Under the pieces are notes generated by a model. The model was not told the DNA's origin, made no database searches, and saw only the letters and a program-made list of their open reading frames with translations. From an uncultured Desulfobacteraceae bacterium (GTDB lineage Bacteria > Desulfobacterota > Desulfobacteria > Desulfobacterales > Desulfatirhabdiaceae), in NCBI GenBank assembly GCA_903953895.1, contig CAJBLH010000238.1, positions 62,001-126,000 of the forward strand: DNA of 64,000 nt. Direction: 5' to 3'. Below are positions 36,594-45,667 of the stretch, in pieces (within the stretch, counting starts at the first letter, position 1; each line of letters starts with the position of its first letter). Both the position numbers and the translations under genes were made by a program.

Positions 36594-38191
36594 AAAGAAA
36601 ACTCACTTTTTTGCTTGTAGTAATCATTGCCGGTCTGGCTTTTTTCGGCAGTTCGGCATTTGCGGCGGATAAGAAACCCAACATCGTCGTTATATGGGGG
36701 GATGACATTGGCCAGTCCGACATCAGCGCCTACTCGCACGGCTTGATGGGGTTCAAAACGCCCAACATCGACCGCGTCGCCAAGGAAGGCATGATGTTCA
36801 CCGACATTTATGCCGAGCAGAGCTGCACCGCCGGCCGGGCGTCGTTCCTCACGGGGCAGTCCGGCCTGCGAACGGGTATGACTAAGGTCGGTCTGCCGGG
36901 TGCAACGCTTGGTCTTCAAAAAGAAGACCCGACGATCGCCGAGCTGCTCAAACCGCTTGGCTATGCCACCGGCCAGTTCGGCAAGAACCATCTGGGGGAT
37001 CGCAACGAGTTCCTGCCCACCGTGCACGGTTTTGACGAGTTCTACGGGAACCTCTACCACCTGAACGCCGAAGAAGAGCCGCAACTGCCGGACTATCCGA
37101 AGGATCCGGCGTTCCGGGAGAAGTTTGGACCCCGTGGTGTGATGGATTGTAAAGCTTCAAGCACGGACGACCCGACTGTGGATCCGCGCTTCGGTAAGGT
37201 CGGCAAGCAGATCATCAAGGACACCGGTCCCCTGACCAAGGAACGGATGGTGACGGTCGATGACGACATCGCGAACCGGGCCGTGGACTTCATTCAGCGG
37301 CAGGCCAAGACCGGCAAGCCGATGTTCGTCTGGGTGAACTTCACCCACATGCATTTCCGTACCCATACCAAGCCGGAGAGTATCGGCCAGTCGGGGCGGT
37401 GGCAGAGCCCGTACCACGACACCATGATCGATCACGACAAGAATGTCGGCCAGGTTCTCAAGGCACTGGATGATCTTGGTATTGCGGACAATACCTTTGT
37501 CTTGTACAGCACCGACAACGGCCCGCACATGAACTCCTGGCCGGATGGCGCGATGACCCCGTTCCGCAACGAGAAGAACTCGAACTGGGAAGGTGCGTAC
37601 CGGGTGCCGGGCATGGTCCGCTGGCCGGGCAAGATCAAACCGGATCAGGTGTCCAACGAAATGGTCTCCCACCTCGACTGGCTGCCGACCCTTCTGGCTG
37701 TCGCCGGCGACACATCGGTTAAAGAGAATCTGCTCAAGGGCTACAAGGCCGGAGACATGACCTACAAAGTTCATCTGGATGGTGACAACCTCGTCCCCTA
37801 CTTGACCGGGCAAGTCCAGAAGAGCCCTCGGGATTCGTTCTTCTACGTCAACGACGACCAGCAACTGACCGGTCTGCGTTACGACAACTGGAAATTCGTG
37901 TTCATGGAGCAGCGGGCTCCGGGAACAATGCGCGTCTGGTCGGAGCCGTTCGTGACCCTGCGGATTCCGAAAATCTTCAATCTCCGGACCGATCCATATG
38001 AGCGCGCAGACATCACGTCCAACACCTACTATGACTGGCTTCTGGATCACGCCTTCCTGTTCGTGCCAGCGCAGAACTATGTCGGCCAGTTCCTGATGAC
38101 GTTCAAGGACTATCCGCAGCGGCAGAAGGCGGCCAGCTTCAACATGGATGAAGTTTTCGAAAAGCTGAAGGGTAGCGGCGGATCGAAGTAA
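36590..38191 (+). CDS. Cys-type sulfatase (arylsulfatase family), exported
   Basis: A 533-residue periplasmic enzyme with a signal peptide (residues 1-~26, SSAFAAD). The sulfatase signature CTAGR has Cys79 as the residue converted to formylglycine and Arg83; the metal-binding Asp38-Asp39 is in WGDDIG. The Ca/sulfate-binding residues in STDNGPH are also present. CxAxR is a Cys-type motif, so maturation by an anSME is needed in an anaerobe; one is encoded at 50064. The AGGAGG site directly before 36590 decides the start; a longer in-frame reading from 36506 is not used. A terminator-like hairpin follows the gene. Confidence 0.93.
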   Translation: MKRKLTFLLVVIIAGLAFFGSSAFAADKKPNIVVIWGDDIGQSDISAYSHGLMGFKTPNIDRVAKEGMMFTDIYAEQSCTAGRASFLTGQSGLRTGMTKVGLPGATLGLQKEDPTIAELLKPLGYATGQFGKNHLGDRNEFLPTVHGFDEFYGNLYHLNAEEEPQLPDYPKDPAFREKFGPRGVMDCKASSTDDPTVDPRFGKVGKQIIKDTGPLTKERMVTVDDDIANRAVDFIQRQAKTGKPMFVWVNFTHMHFRTHTKPESIGQSGRWQSPYHDTMIDHDKNVGQVLKALDDLGIADNTFVLYSTDNGPHMNSWPDGAMTPFRNEKNSNWEGAYRVPGMVRWPGKIKPDQVSNEMVSHLDWLPTLLAVAGDTSVKENLLKGYKAGDMTYKVHLDGDNLVPYLTGQVQKSPRDSFFYVNDDQQLTGLRYDNWKFVFMEQRAPGTMRVWSEPFVTLRIPKIFNLRTDPYERADITSNTYYDWLLDHAFLFVPAQNYVGQFLMTFKDYPQRQKAASFNMDEVFEKLKGSGGSK

Positions 38192-38220
38192 GGTCTGTCA
38201 ACTTTGATGCTTACCATCTG

Positions 38221-38255
38221 CGGCCAACCGTATCCTGCGGTTGGCCGTATTATTT
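38221..38255 (+). terminator. Intrinsic terminator-like hairpin after the Cys-type sulfatase
   Basis: CGGCCAACCG (38221-38230) pairs perfectly with CGGTTGGCCG (38238-38247) over a seven-base loop and is followed by TATTATTT. It lies between the sulfatase stop and the ribosome site of the HAD-2H gene, so it can end or attenuate transcription there. Confidence 0.75.
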
Positions 38256-38270
38256 GGAAAGGAGTGTCAG

Positions 38271-39938
38271 GTGAAATCTTATCGCGCTTATTTTAGATTA
38301 AGCTTTTTAGCGGCGTTGACGCTGTGTGTATTGCTGCTGACGGCCGTCGGGGCGTATGCTCAGAATGACCCGCTTCCTTCGTGGAACGACGGCAAGGCCA
38401 AACAATCCATCATCACCTTTGTCGAGAAAGTGACCCGGCCCGATTCGCCGGACTTCGTGCCTGTGCCGGAACGCATCGCCACGTTCGACAATGACGGCAC
38501 ACTCTGGTGCGAGCAGCCGGTGCCCGTTCAATTGTATTTCGCACTCGACCGCGTGAAGGCGCTCGCACCGCTGCATCCCGAATGGAAAACGAAAGAACCG
38601 TTCGCATCTTTGCTTAAGGGCGATTTGAAAACTGCGCTCGCAGGCGGCGACAAAGTGATCCTGGAACTCTTCATGGCCACGCATACGGGCATGACCACGG
38701 TGGAGTTCGAACAGATCGTGAAGGATTGGATTGCGACCGCAAAGCACCCGAAAACCGGCAAGCTCTATACGGAAATGGTCTATCAGCCGATGCTCGAACT
38801 GCTCGCCTACCTGCGAGCCAATGGTTTCAAGAACTTCATCGTTTCCGGCGGCGGCATCGAGTTCATGCGCCCGTGGACGGAGCAGGTTTACGGCATCCCG
38901 CCGGAACAGGTCATCGGCAGCAGCGTCACGACGAAGTTTGAAATGCGCGATGGCAAGCCTGTCCTCGTGCGTCTGCCGAAGCTGAACTTCAATGACGACA
39001 AGGCCGACAAGCCGGTCGGCATCAACCAGCACATCGGCCGCAGGCCCATCGCCGCGTTTGGAAATTCCCGCGGCGACAAGGAGATGCTGGAATACACACA
39101 GGGCGGCTGCGGCGCGCGGTTCGAGCTGCTGGTACTGCACGATGATGCAGCGCGCGAATACGCCTATGGTCCGGCACTCGGATTGCCCGAACCCAAACTC
39201 GGCGCCTTCACGCAGGCGCTCTACGATCAGGCAAAGCAGGATGGCTGGACGGTGGTCAGCATGAAGAACGATTGGAAGACCGTCTTCCCGGTCGGGCAGA
39301 GCCCGGTTACGGCCATTGACATCCTGCTGGAACCGGACGCCGCGATGCTCCAGCATGCCGAAGCCAACAACGCCCGCCTGCTGAAGGTTTATCCACAAGG
39401 TTTCGCCCTGGATGCTGCGCACCGTCCGCACATCACGATGCTCCAGTGTTTCGTCCGCACTGCGGACCTGGACAAAGTTTATGCCGCTGAAGAAAAGGTG
39501 CTTGCCGCCGCCAGCGTCAACGCCATGAAGCTGGAGGCTTTCAAATACTACTATGCCTCTGCCGGCGCGGTCGGCATCGCAGGCATCTGCGCGAAGCCGT
39601 TGCCGGAAATCCTCAAGCTACAGTCGGACATCATTGCCGCCGCAAGGCCCTATATGGTTGAAACCGGACCCATCGGCGCTTTCACGGCCCAGCACGATAA
39701 TCCCGCAACCGATGCGGCCATCATCCAGTATGTTTCGATGTTCGTGCCGAAGATGTCCGGCGAGAATTTCAATCCGCACGTCAGCACAGGCGTTGCGCCC
39801 AAAGAGTACCTCGACAGGATGCTTGCTGAACCGTTTGAGAACTTCACCTTCTCGCCAGCGGGCGCAGCCGTTTACCAGCTCGGCCCGTTCGGAACCGCGG
39901 CGAAGAAATTGAAGGAATGGGATTTCAAGCAAAAGTGA
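38271..39938 (+). CDS. Secreted HAD-family phosphatase fused to a 2H-phosphoesterase-like domain
   Basis: A 555-residue protein with a signal peptide (to about residue 30, GAYAQND). Residues ~65-320 are a HAD hydrolase with motif I FDNDGTLW (Asp73, Asp75), Ser in FIVSGGG and the acidic motif FGNSRGDKEM. From ~350 the sequence changes to a 2'-5' ligase/cyclic-phosphodiesterase-like fold, with the paired motifs His387-Ile-Thr (RPHITML) and His503-Val-Ser (NPHVSTG), 116 residues apart, as in 2H phosphoesterases. It probably removes phosphate from small molecules in two steps in the periplasm; the substrate is unknown. GTG 38271 with an AAAGGAG site fixes the start. Confidence 0.8.
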   Translation: MKSYRAYFRLSFLAALTLCVLLLTAVGAYAQNDPLPSWNDGKAKQSIITFVEKVTRPDSPDFVPVPERIATFDNDGTLWCEQPVPVQLYFALDRVKALAPLHPEWKTKEPFASLLKGDLKTALAGGDKVILELFMATHTGMTTVEFEQIVKDWIATAKHPKTGKLYTEMVYQPMLELLAYLRANGFKNFIVSGGGIEFMRPWTEQVYGIPPEQVIGSSVTTKFEMRDGKPVLVRLPKLNFNDDKADKPVGINQHIGRRPIAAFGNSRGDKEMLEYTQGGCGARFELLVLHDDAAREYAYGPALGLPEPKLGAFTQALYDQAKQDGWTVVSMKNDWKTVFPVGQSPVTAIDILLEPDAAMLQHAEANNARLLKVYPQGFALDAAHRPHITMLQCFVRTADLDKVYAAEEKVLAAASVNAMKLEAFKYYYASAGAVGIAGICAKPLPEILKLQSDIIAAARPYMVETGPIGAFTAQHDNPATDAAIIQYVSMFVPKMSGENFNPHVSTGVAPKEYLDRMLAEPFENFTFSPAGAAVYQLGPFGTAAKKLKEWDFKQK

Positions 39939-39945
39939 ACTGCCA

Positions 39946-40942
39946 TTGCTGGATAAAGTGGGTGACGCGGCGTTCAGCATCCTGATGACCCTGTTCCTGG
40001 CCCATATGGTATGGGGTCTGACCAACCGCTACATTCAACATAAACTGGAGATGCTTGCGCCTCCGCCCTCTGAAGAAAAGGCGGATGATGACGAAGAATT
40101 CAGTGGTCAAACGTTAGACCGCAGCTTTACCCTGCTGCCCATGCTCCGCAAATTTGTGGGAACGGTTATGGTGGTTATGGTGACGCTGATTGTGCTATCC
40201 AGTATGGGCATTAATATCGCTCCGCTCTTGGCCGGCGCCAGCATTTTTGGATTGGCGATCGGTTTCGGGTTTCAAAAGCTGGTGTCGGATGTGTTGTCCG
40301 GCATCTTCTACCTGGTGGACGACACCTTCCGGGTGGGAGAATATATTCAGGCAGGCAACGTAACCGGAACGGTGGAAGGATTCACCCTGCGCAATGTCAA
40401 CCTGCGGCATGACAAAGGGGCCTTGCAGATTGTGCCTTTCAGCAAACTGGGTGCTGTCACGAACTTCAATCGGGGGGGCTGTCGTGAAATTCAAACTGAG
40501 TCTTCCTTACGACACCAGTATCTCGCAGGTGCGGAAAATCATTAAAAAGGTAGGCCAGCAACTGATGGAAGATCCGGAACTGGGTCCGGATATCTTACTC
40601 CCGGTCAAATCCATGGGGGTGCAGACTGTCGCTGACTCGGTGATGACCTTCCGGGTCAGGTTTACGGCCAGATTCGGCAGGCAGGGCATTATTCAGCGGA
40701 AGGCCTTCGAAATGATTACCGAAGCCCTGGCGAAAAAGGGAATCCATTACGCCCATCGCAAGGTCATCGTCGAGATTCCCCAAGACCATGTGAAAGCATC
40801 CAGCACCGTTCCTTCCGCAGGGGCCGACCCGGCGCCGGATGCCACGGATCAGCTCAAAGCCGGTGCCGCGGCAGCCATGGCACAAATACTCGCAGAGGAA
40901 GAACAGAAAAGAATGGCGCTTGCCAAAAAGACGCAGGAATGA
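39946..40942 (+). pseudogene. N-terminally truncated, frameshifted MscS channel gene
   Basis: The first frame (39946-40545) gives the last membrane helices and core of an MscS channel closely similar to residues ~450-620 of the intact paralogue at 21421-23766. At a G7 run (40472-40478) the frame is lost, and the homology continues in another frame to 40942 (FRVRFTARFGRQGIIQRKAF). No signal peptide, sensor helices or ribosome site remain. It begins seven bases after the HAD-2H stop. It might be a sequencing or slippage error at the G run, but the missing 5' half makes it a pseudogene regardless. Confidence 0.88.
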
Positions 40943-41137
40943 TTTGTTTTTTGGTTTCTCGCCATGTTATATGGGCATCTTTTATTGAATTCCATATGAA
41001 CCTGAAATGCTTTAACAGTAGACATATCTATCGAATTGAAGTCTATCAGCCACACCAATGAAAATGGCTTTTCCGATGACCCTGATTCATTTTTTTCTCC
41101 ACGTATCCGCAACGTGTTTCATGGCATGATCGGCGAT

Positions 41138-41153
41138 CAATAAACGTTTATTG
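41138..41153. promoter_or_regulatory. Perfect 16-bp palindrome, candidate operator
   Basis: CAATAAACGTTTATTG is fully self-complementary and ends 52 bp before the start codon of the first lipoprotein hydrolase gene. This fits a dimeric regulator site. The homologous upstream region of the second hydrolase keeps the flanking words (CGATCAAT, TTCCTATCTG) but not the palindrome. Confidence 0.5.
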
Positions 41154-41205
41154 AGTGGTGGAACTACCGATGAAGGCAGTTCCTATCTGGAATGGAGTCG
41201 AACTA

Positions 41206-43131
41206 ATGACAAACAAAATAATTATGATTGCTATACCGCTTCAGCCAGAACCAATCGCCCAGATTCATGCGCGGTGGATTCGTCTGATAGGGTGCAGCTT
41301 CCTTGTGATGTTATCAGCAGCATGGCTGTCGGGATGTGCGACACACGTAGGTGTCAAACCGGCCGGCCTTAGGGGAGCCTATGAGGAAATAAACGCTTCT
41401 GCATTGACGGCGTCAAAACCTGGAACTAACACGAGGATTGTACTACACCGCTACGATCTGATCAAGACATACGAAAAAGACCCGGAAGCGGCCCTTAACA
41501 CCCTGCATCAGAAGGTTGATGGCGAGGATGACAGAAGGGATCTGCGTTTCGCCTTATCGGAATTGAATTTTCTATACGCGGAGAAGCTGGAAAACAGCCA
41601 GGATAAACATAAAAAACTGAAGGCTCCGGATTTTTTTCTTGTTTCGGCCGTCTATGCGTATCAGTTTCTGTTTGGTGACAGCCGGGAAGAACCGCCAAGC
41701 CCCTATGACAATCGGTTCCGCGAAGCCTGCGTCATCTACAATCGCGCACTGGGCAAGGGGCTGGCCACAGGGGAAAATGGTAAACTCGAAATACGGGACG
41801 GCGTCCGGATGTTACCTGTCGGACCATTGCCGGTGTCCATTAAAAACAAGTCCTTCAAATGGGAAATGTCCAAATTTGATCAAATTTTGTGCTCAGACGA
41901 CTATCTGGTGCGTGGTTTCACAGTCAGAAATCGGTCCGCCGGCATGGGATTGCCACTGATTGCGGTTAATTCAAAAGCGAAGGTTTTATCCGGAGAGCGA
42001 GTGATTCCCCTGACGGCTTTCCTGAGAATAGAAGGGGATGGGGGTGAGATTGCGAGAGGTACGGCACGGGCGGAACTGGAGTTGTATGACACCTTTGATA
42101 ATACTGAATTGATTGTCAACGGACGGACGGTACCCATGGAAACGGATTCAACCGCGCCCATCGCCTATGCATTGGATAATCCCGACATATGGTCAGCAGG
42201 ACTGCGTCGATTTTTGCTGATCGAAGAAGAGATCCAGCCTCATCTGGTGATGCTCCAACCCTATGTACAGGGGCGCATACCTGTGGTTTTTGTACATGGA
42301 ACTGCCAGCGATCTGGTTTGGTGGGCGGAGATGCTCAACACCCTTCGCTCAGATCCGGTATTGCAGAAGCGCTACCAGTTCTGGTTCTTTCGGTATAACA
42401 GCAGTCGTACGGTTGTGGATTCGGCAGCAGCACTTCGGGAAGTCCTCACTCAGAAACGCCGTGAACTTGATCCGGATAGTCATGACCCGGCTATGGATCA
42501 GATGGTTGTCATTGGACACAGCCAAGGGGGGCTGCTGGCAAAACAGACAGTGGTTAGAACCGAAGACAAACTCTGGCTTTCCCTGAGTGATACCTCATTC
42601 GATGAAATGGATATTCAACCAGAAGGCAAAGAATTAATTCAAAAATGGTTGTTTTTTGAGCCCCTGCCCTTTGTCAAGCAGGTTGTTTTTATCTCAACAC
42701 CGCATCGCGGCAGTTTTCTGGCAGCGGACTGGATTCGAAATGCAATCCGGCGCATCGCCAGTCTGCCGATCACGACAATCAAGGGGGCTGCCTCTATTCT
42801 GAGCTTAGAAGGAAAATTGAGGCTTCCTTCCGGGCTGGAGGGCAGGATGCCGACGAGCCTGGATTCAATGTCTCCGAATAATAAGTCACTGATGGTTCTT
42901 GCCGATATTCCCATTGAACCCGGCGTGACATCTCATTCTATCATTGCCATCAAAGGCGACGACGATCCCGTGGAAGGCAACGACGGTGTGGTCGAATTTA
43001 AAAGCGCCCACTTAGACGGAGTTGTGTCGGAGTTCATCGTACGCTCCGAGCACTCCTGTCAGGAACACCCGTTCACCATTGAAGAAGTGCGACGGATTCT
43101 TCTGGAACATCTGGCATCGCAGGTTTTTTAA
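41206..43131 (+). CDS. Lipoprotein alpha/beta-hydrolase (lipase/esterase-like), copy 1
   Basis: A 641-residue outer-envelope lipoprotein. The N-terminus has a long hydrophobic segment with the lipobox AWLSGC and mature start CATHVG. The C-terminal half is an alpha/beta hydrolase: oxyanion-type VFVHGTASDLVWW and the nucleophile elbow VIGHSQGGLL, with a late acidic/His region (DGVVEFKSAH; SEHSCQEHP) likely to complete the triad. It should hydrolyse an ester, perhaps of a lipid-like substrate. Start 41206 gives exactly the same length as the paralogue at 45668 and has a GGAG site eight bases upstream; earlier in-frame codons are not used. Confidence 0.88.
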   Translation: MTNKIIMIAIPLQPEPIAQIHARWIRLIGCSFLVMLSAAWLSGCATHVGVKPAGLRGAYEEINASALTASKPGTNTRIVLHRYDLIKTYEKDPEAALNTLHQKVDGEDDRRDLRFALSELNFLYAEKLENSQDKHKKLKAPDFFLVSAVYAYQFLFGDSREEPPSPYDNRFREACVIYNRALGKGLATGENGKLEIRDGVRMLPVGPLPVSIKNKSFKWEMSKFDQILCSDDYLVRGFTVRNRSAGMGLPLIAVNSKAKVLSGERVIPLTAFLRIEGDGGEIARGTARAELELYDTFDNTELIVNGRTVPMETDSTAPIAYALDNPDIWSAGLRRFLLIEEEIQPHLVMLQPYVQGRIPVVFVHGTASDLVWWAEMLNTLRSDPVLQKRYQFWFFRYNSSRTVVDSAAALREVLTQKRRELDPDSHDPAMDQMVVIGHSQGGLLAKQTVVRTEDKLWLSLSDTSFDEMDIQPEGKELIQKWLFFEPLPFVKQVVFISTPHRGSFLAADWIRNAIRRIASLPITTIKGAASILSLEGKLRLPSGLEGRMPTSLDSMSPNNKSLMVLADIPIEPGVTSHSIIAIKGDDDPVEGNDGVVEFKSAHLDGVVSEFIVRSEHSCQEHPFTIEEVRRILLEHLASQVF

Positions 43132-43160
43132 ACTTGCGAGTTCCTATGTGTCAATGTAGG

Positions 43161-43190
43161 TGAGACACCAAACCTGTGTGTCTCATTTTC
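43161..43190 (+). terminator. Intrinsic terminator-like hairpin after hydrolase copy 1
   Basis: TGAGACAC (43161-43168) pairs with GTGTCTCA (43178-43185), followed directly by TTTTC, 30 bp downstream of the hydrolase stop. The stem is modest (8 bp) but the position and T-run fit a terminator. Confidence 0.65.
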
Positions 43191-43327
43191 ATTGACATAT
43201 CCCGATAATGGAATCATAACCTGAAACGGAATGTCGTTCACAACACGAGTATTATCCAGGAACAAGTCGATAAATATTATAAGTTGCTTTAATATTTTAT
43301 GATTCTCATTATTCCGGAGAACTCTCG

Positions 43328-44349
43328 ATGCCGATAATAAACGGAGAATTGGAGAAGTTCAAAAACGCAGAACATTCCGAAATTGAGCTGAAAGTTCGAA
43401 ATGCCCGGATTCAGCAGTTGTATAAGCAAACGTAGATTGCCCTGTCCGGCGGCTTTGTCGTTGCCTGTTCGATTTGTTTTGTACTCTGGCACGCTGTTCC
43501 CAACTGGAAACTGTCATTATGGCTTGTTCTTTTGTTTCTAGTCAGCATGGCACGTGGCATCCTCTCTGTTTCATTCAATAGAAGAGAGCCGGCTGCCGAT
43601 GATATCAGTCGGTGGGCGACGCGGCATGTATAGTCGCTTCATTGTCAGGCGTTACGTGGGCACTGCCTTCCTTTTTTCTGTGGCCGGCCGATGTGTCGGT
43701 TCATCAACTGGTATGGCCTATCTGTATATTGCCTCTTAGCGCTTCAGCCGTAGCAACCTGCTACACATGGAAGCATTCATATCTTGCCTATCTCTTCCTC
43801 TCGCTGGTTCCGATGTCACTCCGTTTTTTCTACGAAGGGGGCTTGCTGTTTACAGCCCTCGGAACGTTGAGCCTGTTCTTTATCGGTATCCTGGCCCAGA
43901 CGGGCAAGTCGATTCATGCGGCCAACTCTCGGGCGCTGGAAACAGGCTTTCGCAATGAAGCGCTCAGTTTGTATCTGTCTGAAGAAAAAGCAAAAGTGGA
44001 AGAGCGTACCGCCGAACTGATCACTGCAGGGGACGATAAAGCGGTGATTGCCCATGTCCTCGATCAAATTTCCGATCCCGCTCTTTTTCTGCGCAAGGTC
44101 GAATCGCTCTACGATAACCCCTCCGCCATATCCCGTGACACGCTGATTTTTTGTGACGGTCGCGTATTTGCGCGCTATTCGCACTCGCAAACGATTGCCG
44201 ATGATGTCGTCGGACGGGTCTGGAGCTTTCTCGATATCACGGAACAGCGTCGAGCCGAGGAACGTGTTTTCCAGTTGTCACAGAATATAAGGATGAACTG
44301 GAACGGTCAGAGCGTCAGCGTGGTCAGCTCCATAAAAAATTACCATTAA
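43328..44349 (+). pseudogene. Broken membrane sensor gene (PAS-containing kinase or diguanylate-cyclase type)
   Basis: From ATG 43328 the reading IINGELEKFKNAEHSEIELK runs to a TAG stop at 43434-43436. Reading through it gives membrane helices (GGFVVACSICFVLWHAV; LWLVLLFLVSMARGIL) and then a second stop near 43632. A frame from 43612 continues the same kind of multi-helix sensor and ends with a PAS-like GRVFARYSHSQTIADDVVGR and TEQRRAEERV. The output domain is absent. This N-terminal block is common in GGDEF/EAL and histidine-kinase proteins. At least one stop and one frameshift make it non-functional. Confidence 0.75.
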
Positions 44350-44432
44350 TTGGACATTGATGATACAGAAGGCGGAGTTCGCTGAAGACCATTGAAAAAT
44401 GAAATTTGCGATGGTAACTGACCCATCGTGTG

Positions 44433-45425
44433 TTACAGGCCACCGCCCCACCGGTACTGCCAGACAATCCCAACCAGATTGAAATCGCTCCCCGCACTGG
44501 TGTGTACGCTGCTGCTGGTGAAAAGCTTGATCGAATTGTTCGGGTTCACCGACATTGCCAATGTGGCGCCTACCCGTGAATTGTTTTGTAAATCATCGTT
44601 CTGCTCACCATCTAATGTCGTGCGCCCGCCGTAATCATTGGTTCCGCTCAGTGCCGCCCACATGCCACGGCCAAAATTGTACGTGATATGTAGCTGTGTG
44701 GTGGATACGGGGTCTTGATCAAGCGTACTGCCGCCGTAGAAATTGTCATTTTTGCTGAAAAAAAACACACCGGTGGAAAGCTCTATCGTAAGAGCCCCCC
44801 ATGCCTTGGAAATTCCGATATCCGGCTTGACAAACCAGCGGTTATTCCCCAGGTTTATCAACTTTTCACCATCATACTGACCGAGGGGAAGAGATGCCTG
44901 AACGCTGGCTCCGATAATTAAATCCTGATGGTAGTCGGTAAATTCTTCCAGCGACAGCGCAGGGGCGCCGTATAAATTGACCGAAAAACGAAATCGCGGA
45001 TCGTTTAACCCGGAAACATTGCGTTCTCGTGGTTGGCCCGCTACCATCGCGGTTCCGGACAAGTCGGAATACGGCAAAATCATATCGAATTTTCCTGATT
45101 TGCCCCAGACGTCCAGCGACCGTGCATATGCCAGGATGCCAGTATGCATCTTGACCTGCGCGTCCTTGATCGGTGACGAGGCTTCGGTTGACAGACCGCC
45201 GTCCGAATAGGAATAGCCTGCAAGCAGAAAATTGATCCCGACCGGCGTATTGACATAGGCTCTGGGTTCAATTTCTCCGGCATGTCCCATAGCTGCCGCA
45301 AAAAAGAGCGCAAATACGGCAGGCGCCACGCCTGACAGTTTGATCCTATCCCGATAGGTTATCAGGAGTGGATGACCGAGAATGACGCGAAAAAAACACC
45401 TTTTTCCTCGATTCCAATTCAACAT
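44433..45425 (-). CDS. Outer-membrane transporter-like protein (phenol MetA-pathway family, PF13557-like)
   Basis: A 330-residue protein with a signal peptide (about residues 10-52, ending MGHAGE after a long basic N-region). The mature part has alternating beta strands typical of a barrel: INFLLAGYSYSDGGLS, RSLDVWGKSGKFDMILPYSD, and a C-terminal WQYRWGGGL. It resembles proteins annotated in phenol and alkane degradation gene clusters as outer-membrane channels for hydrophobic compounds. Start 45425 was chosen as the first ATG near a plausible signal peptide; an open frame extends 35 codons upstream. It lies in reverse between the two hydrolase copies. Its 3' end is duplicated at 26805. Confidence 0.8.
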   Translation of the reverse strand: MLNWNRGKRCFFRVILGHPLLITYRDRIKLSGVAPAVFALFFAAAMGHAGEIEPRAYVNTPVGINFLLAGYSYSDGGLSTEASSPIKDAQVKMHTGILAYARSLDVWGKSGKFDMILPYSDLSGTAMVAGQPRERNVSGLNDPRFRFSVNLYGAPALSLEEFTDYHQDLIIGASVQASLPLGQYDGEKLINLGNNRWFVKPDIGISKAWGALTIELSTGVFFFSKNDNFYGGSTLDQDPVSTTQLHITYNFGRGMWAALSGTNDYGGRTTLDGEQNDDLQNNSRVGATLAMSVNPNNSIKLFTSSSVHTSAGSDFNLVGIVWQYRWGGGL

Positions 45426-45667
45426 ATCAAATTCCCTTGTAATGTCAAACGAGTAGCTGAAGAGTGCGCCACTGTCAAGACAATAATGAATCAAGTTTTT
45501 GAACTCCTCTTGCCTCCATTGGATTCTCATTTTAGAAATTGCATAAGAGCCGGATATGCTGTATCAGGAAGGACATCTATAGCTTTCAATGTCTGCCCCA
45601 CGATCGATCAATGATTTTTTAAGTTCTATAATTATTGGTGATTCCTATCTGCTGAGGAGACCAAGGA

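Noticed and set aside
38307-39431. A 374-codon antisense frame opposite the HAD-2H gene
   Set aside because: No recognisable domain and no ribosome site; the plus-strand gene has a signal peptide and catalytic motifs.
40394-40942. Second half of the MscS fragment as an independent gene
   Set aside because: It lacks the pore domain and a ribosome site and continues the homology of the upstream frame, so it is part of one pseudogene.
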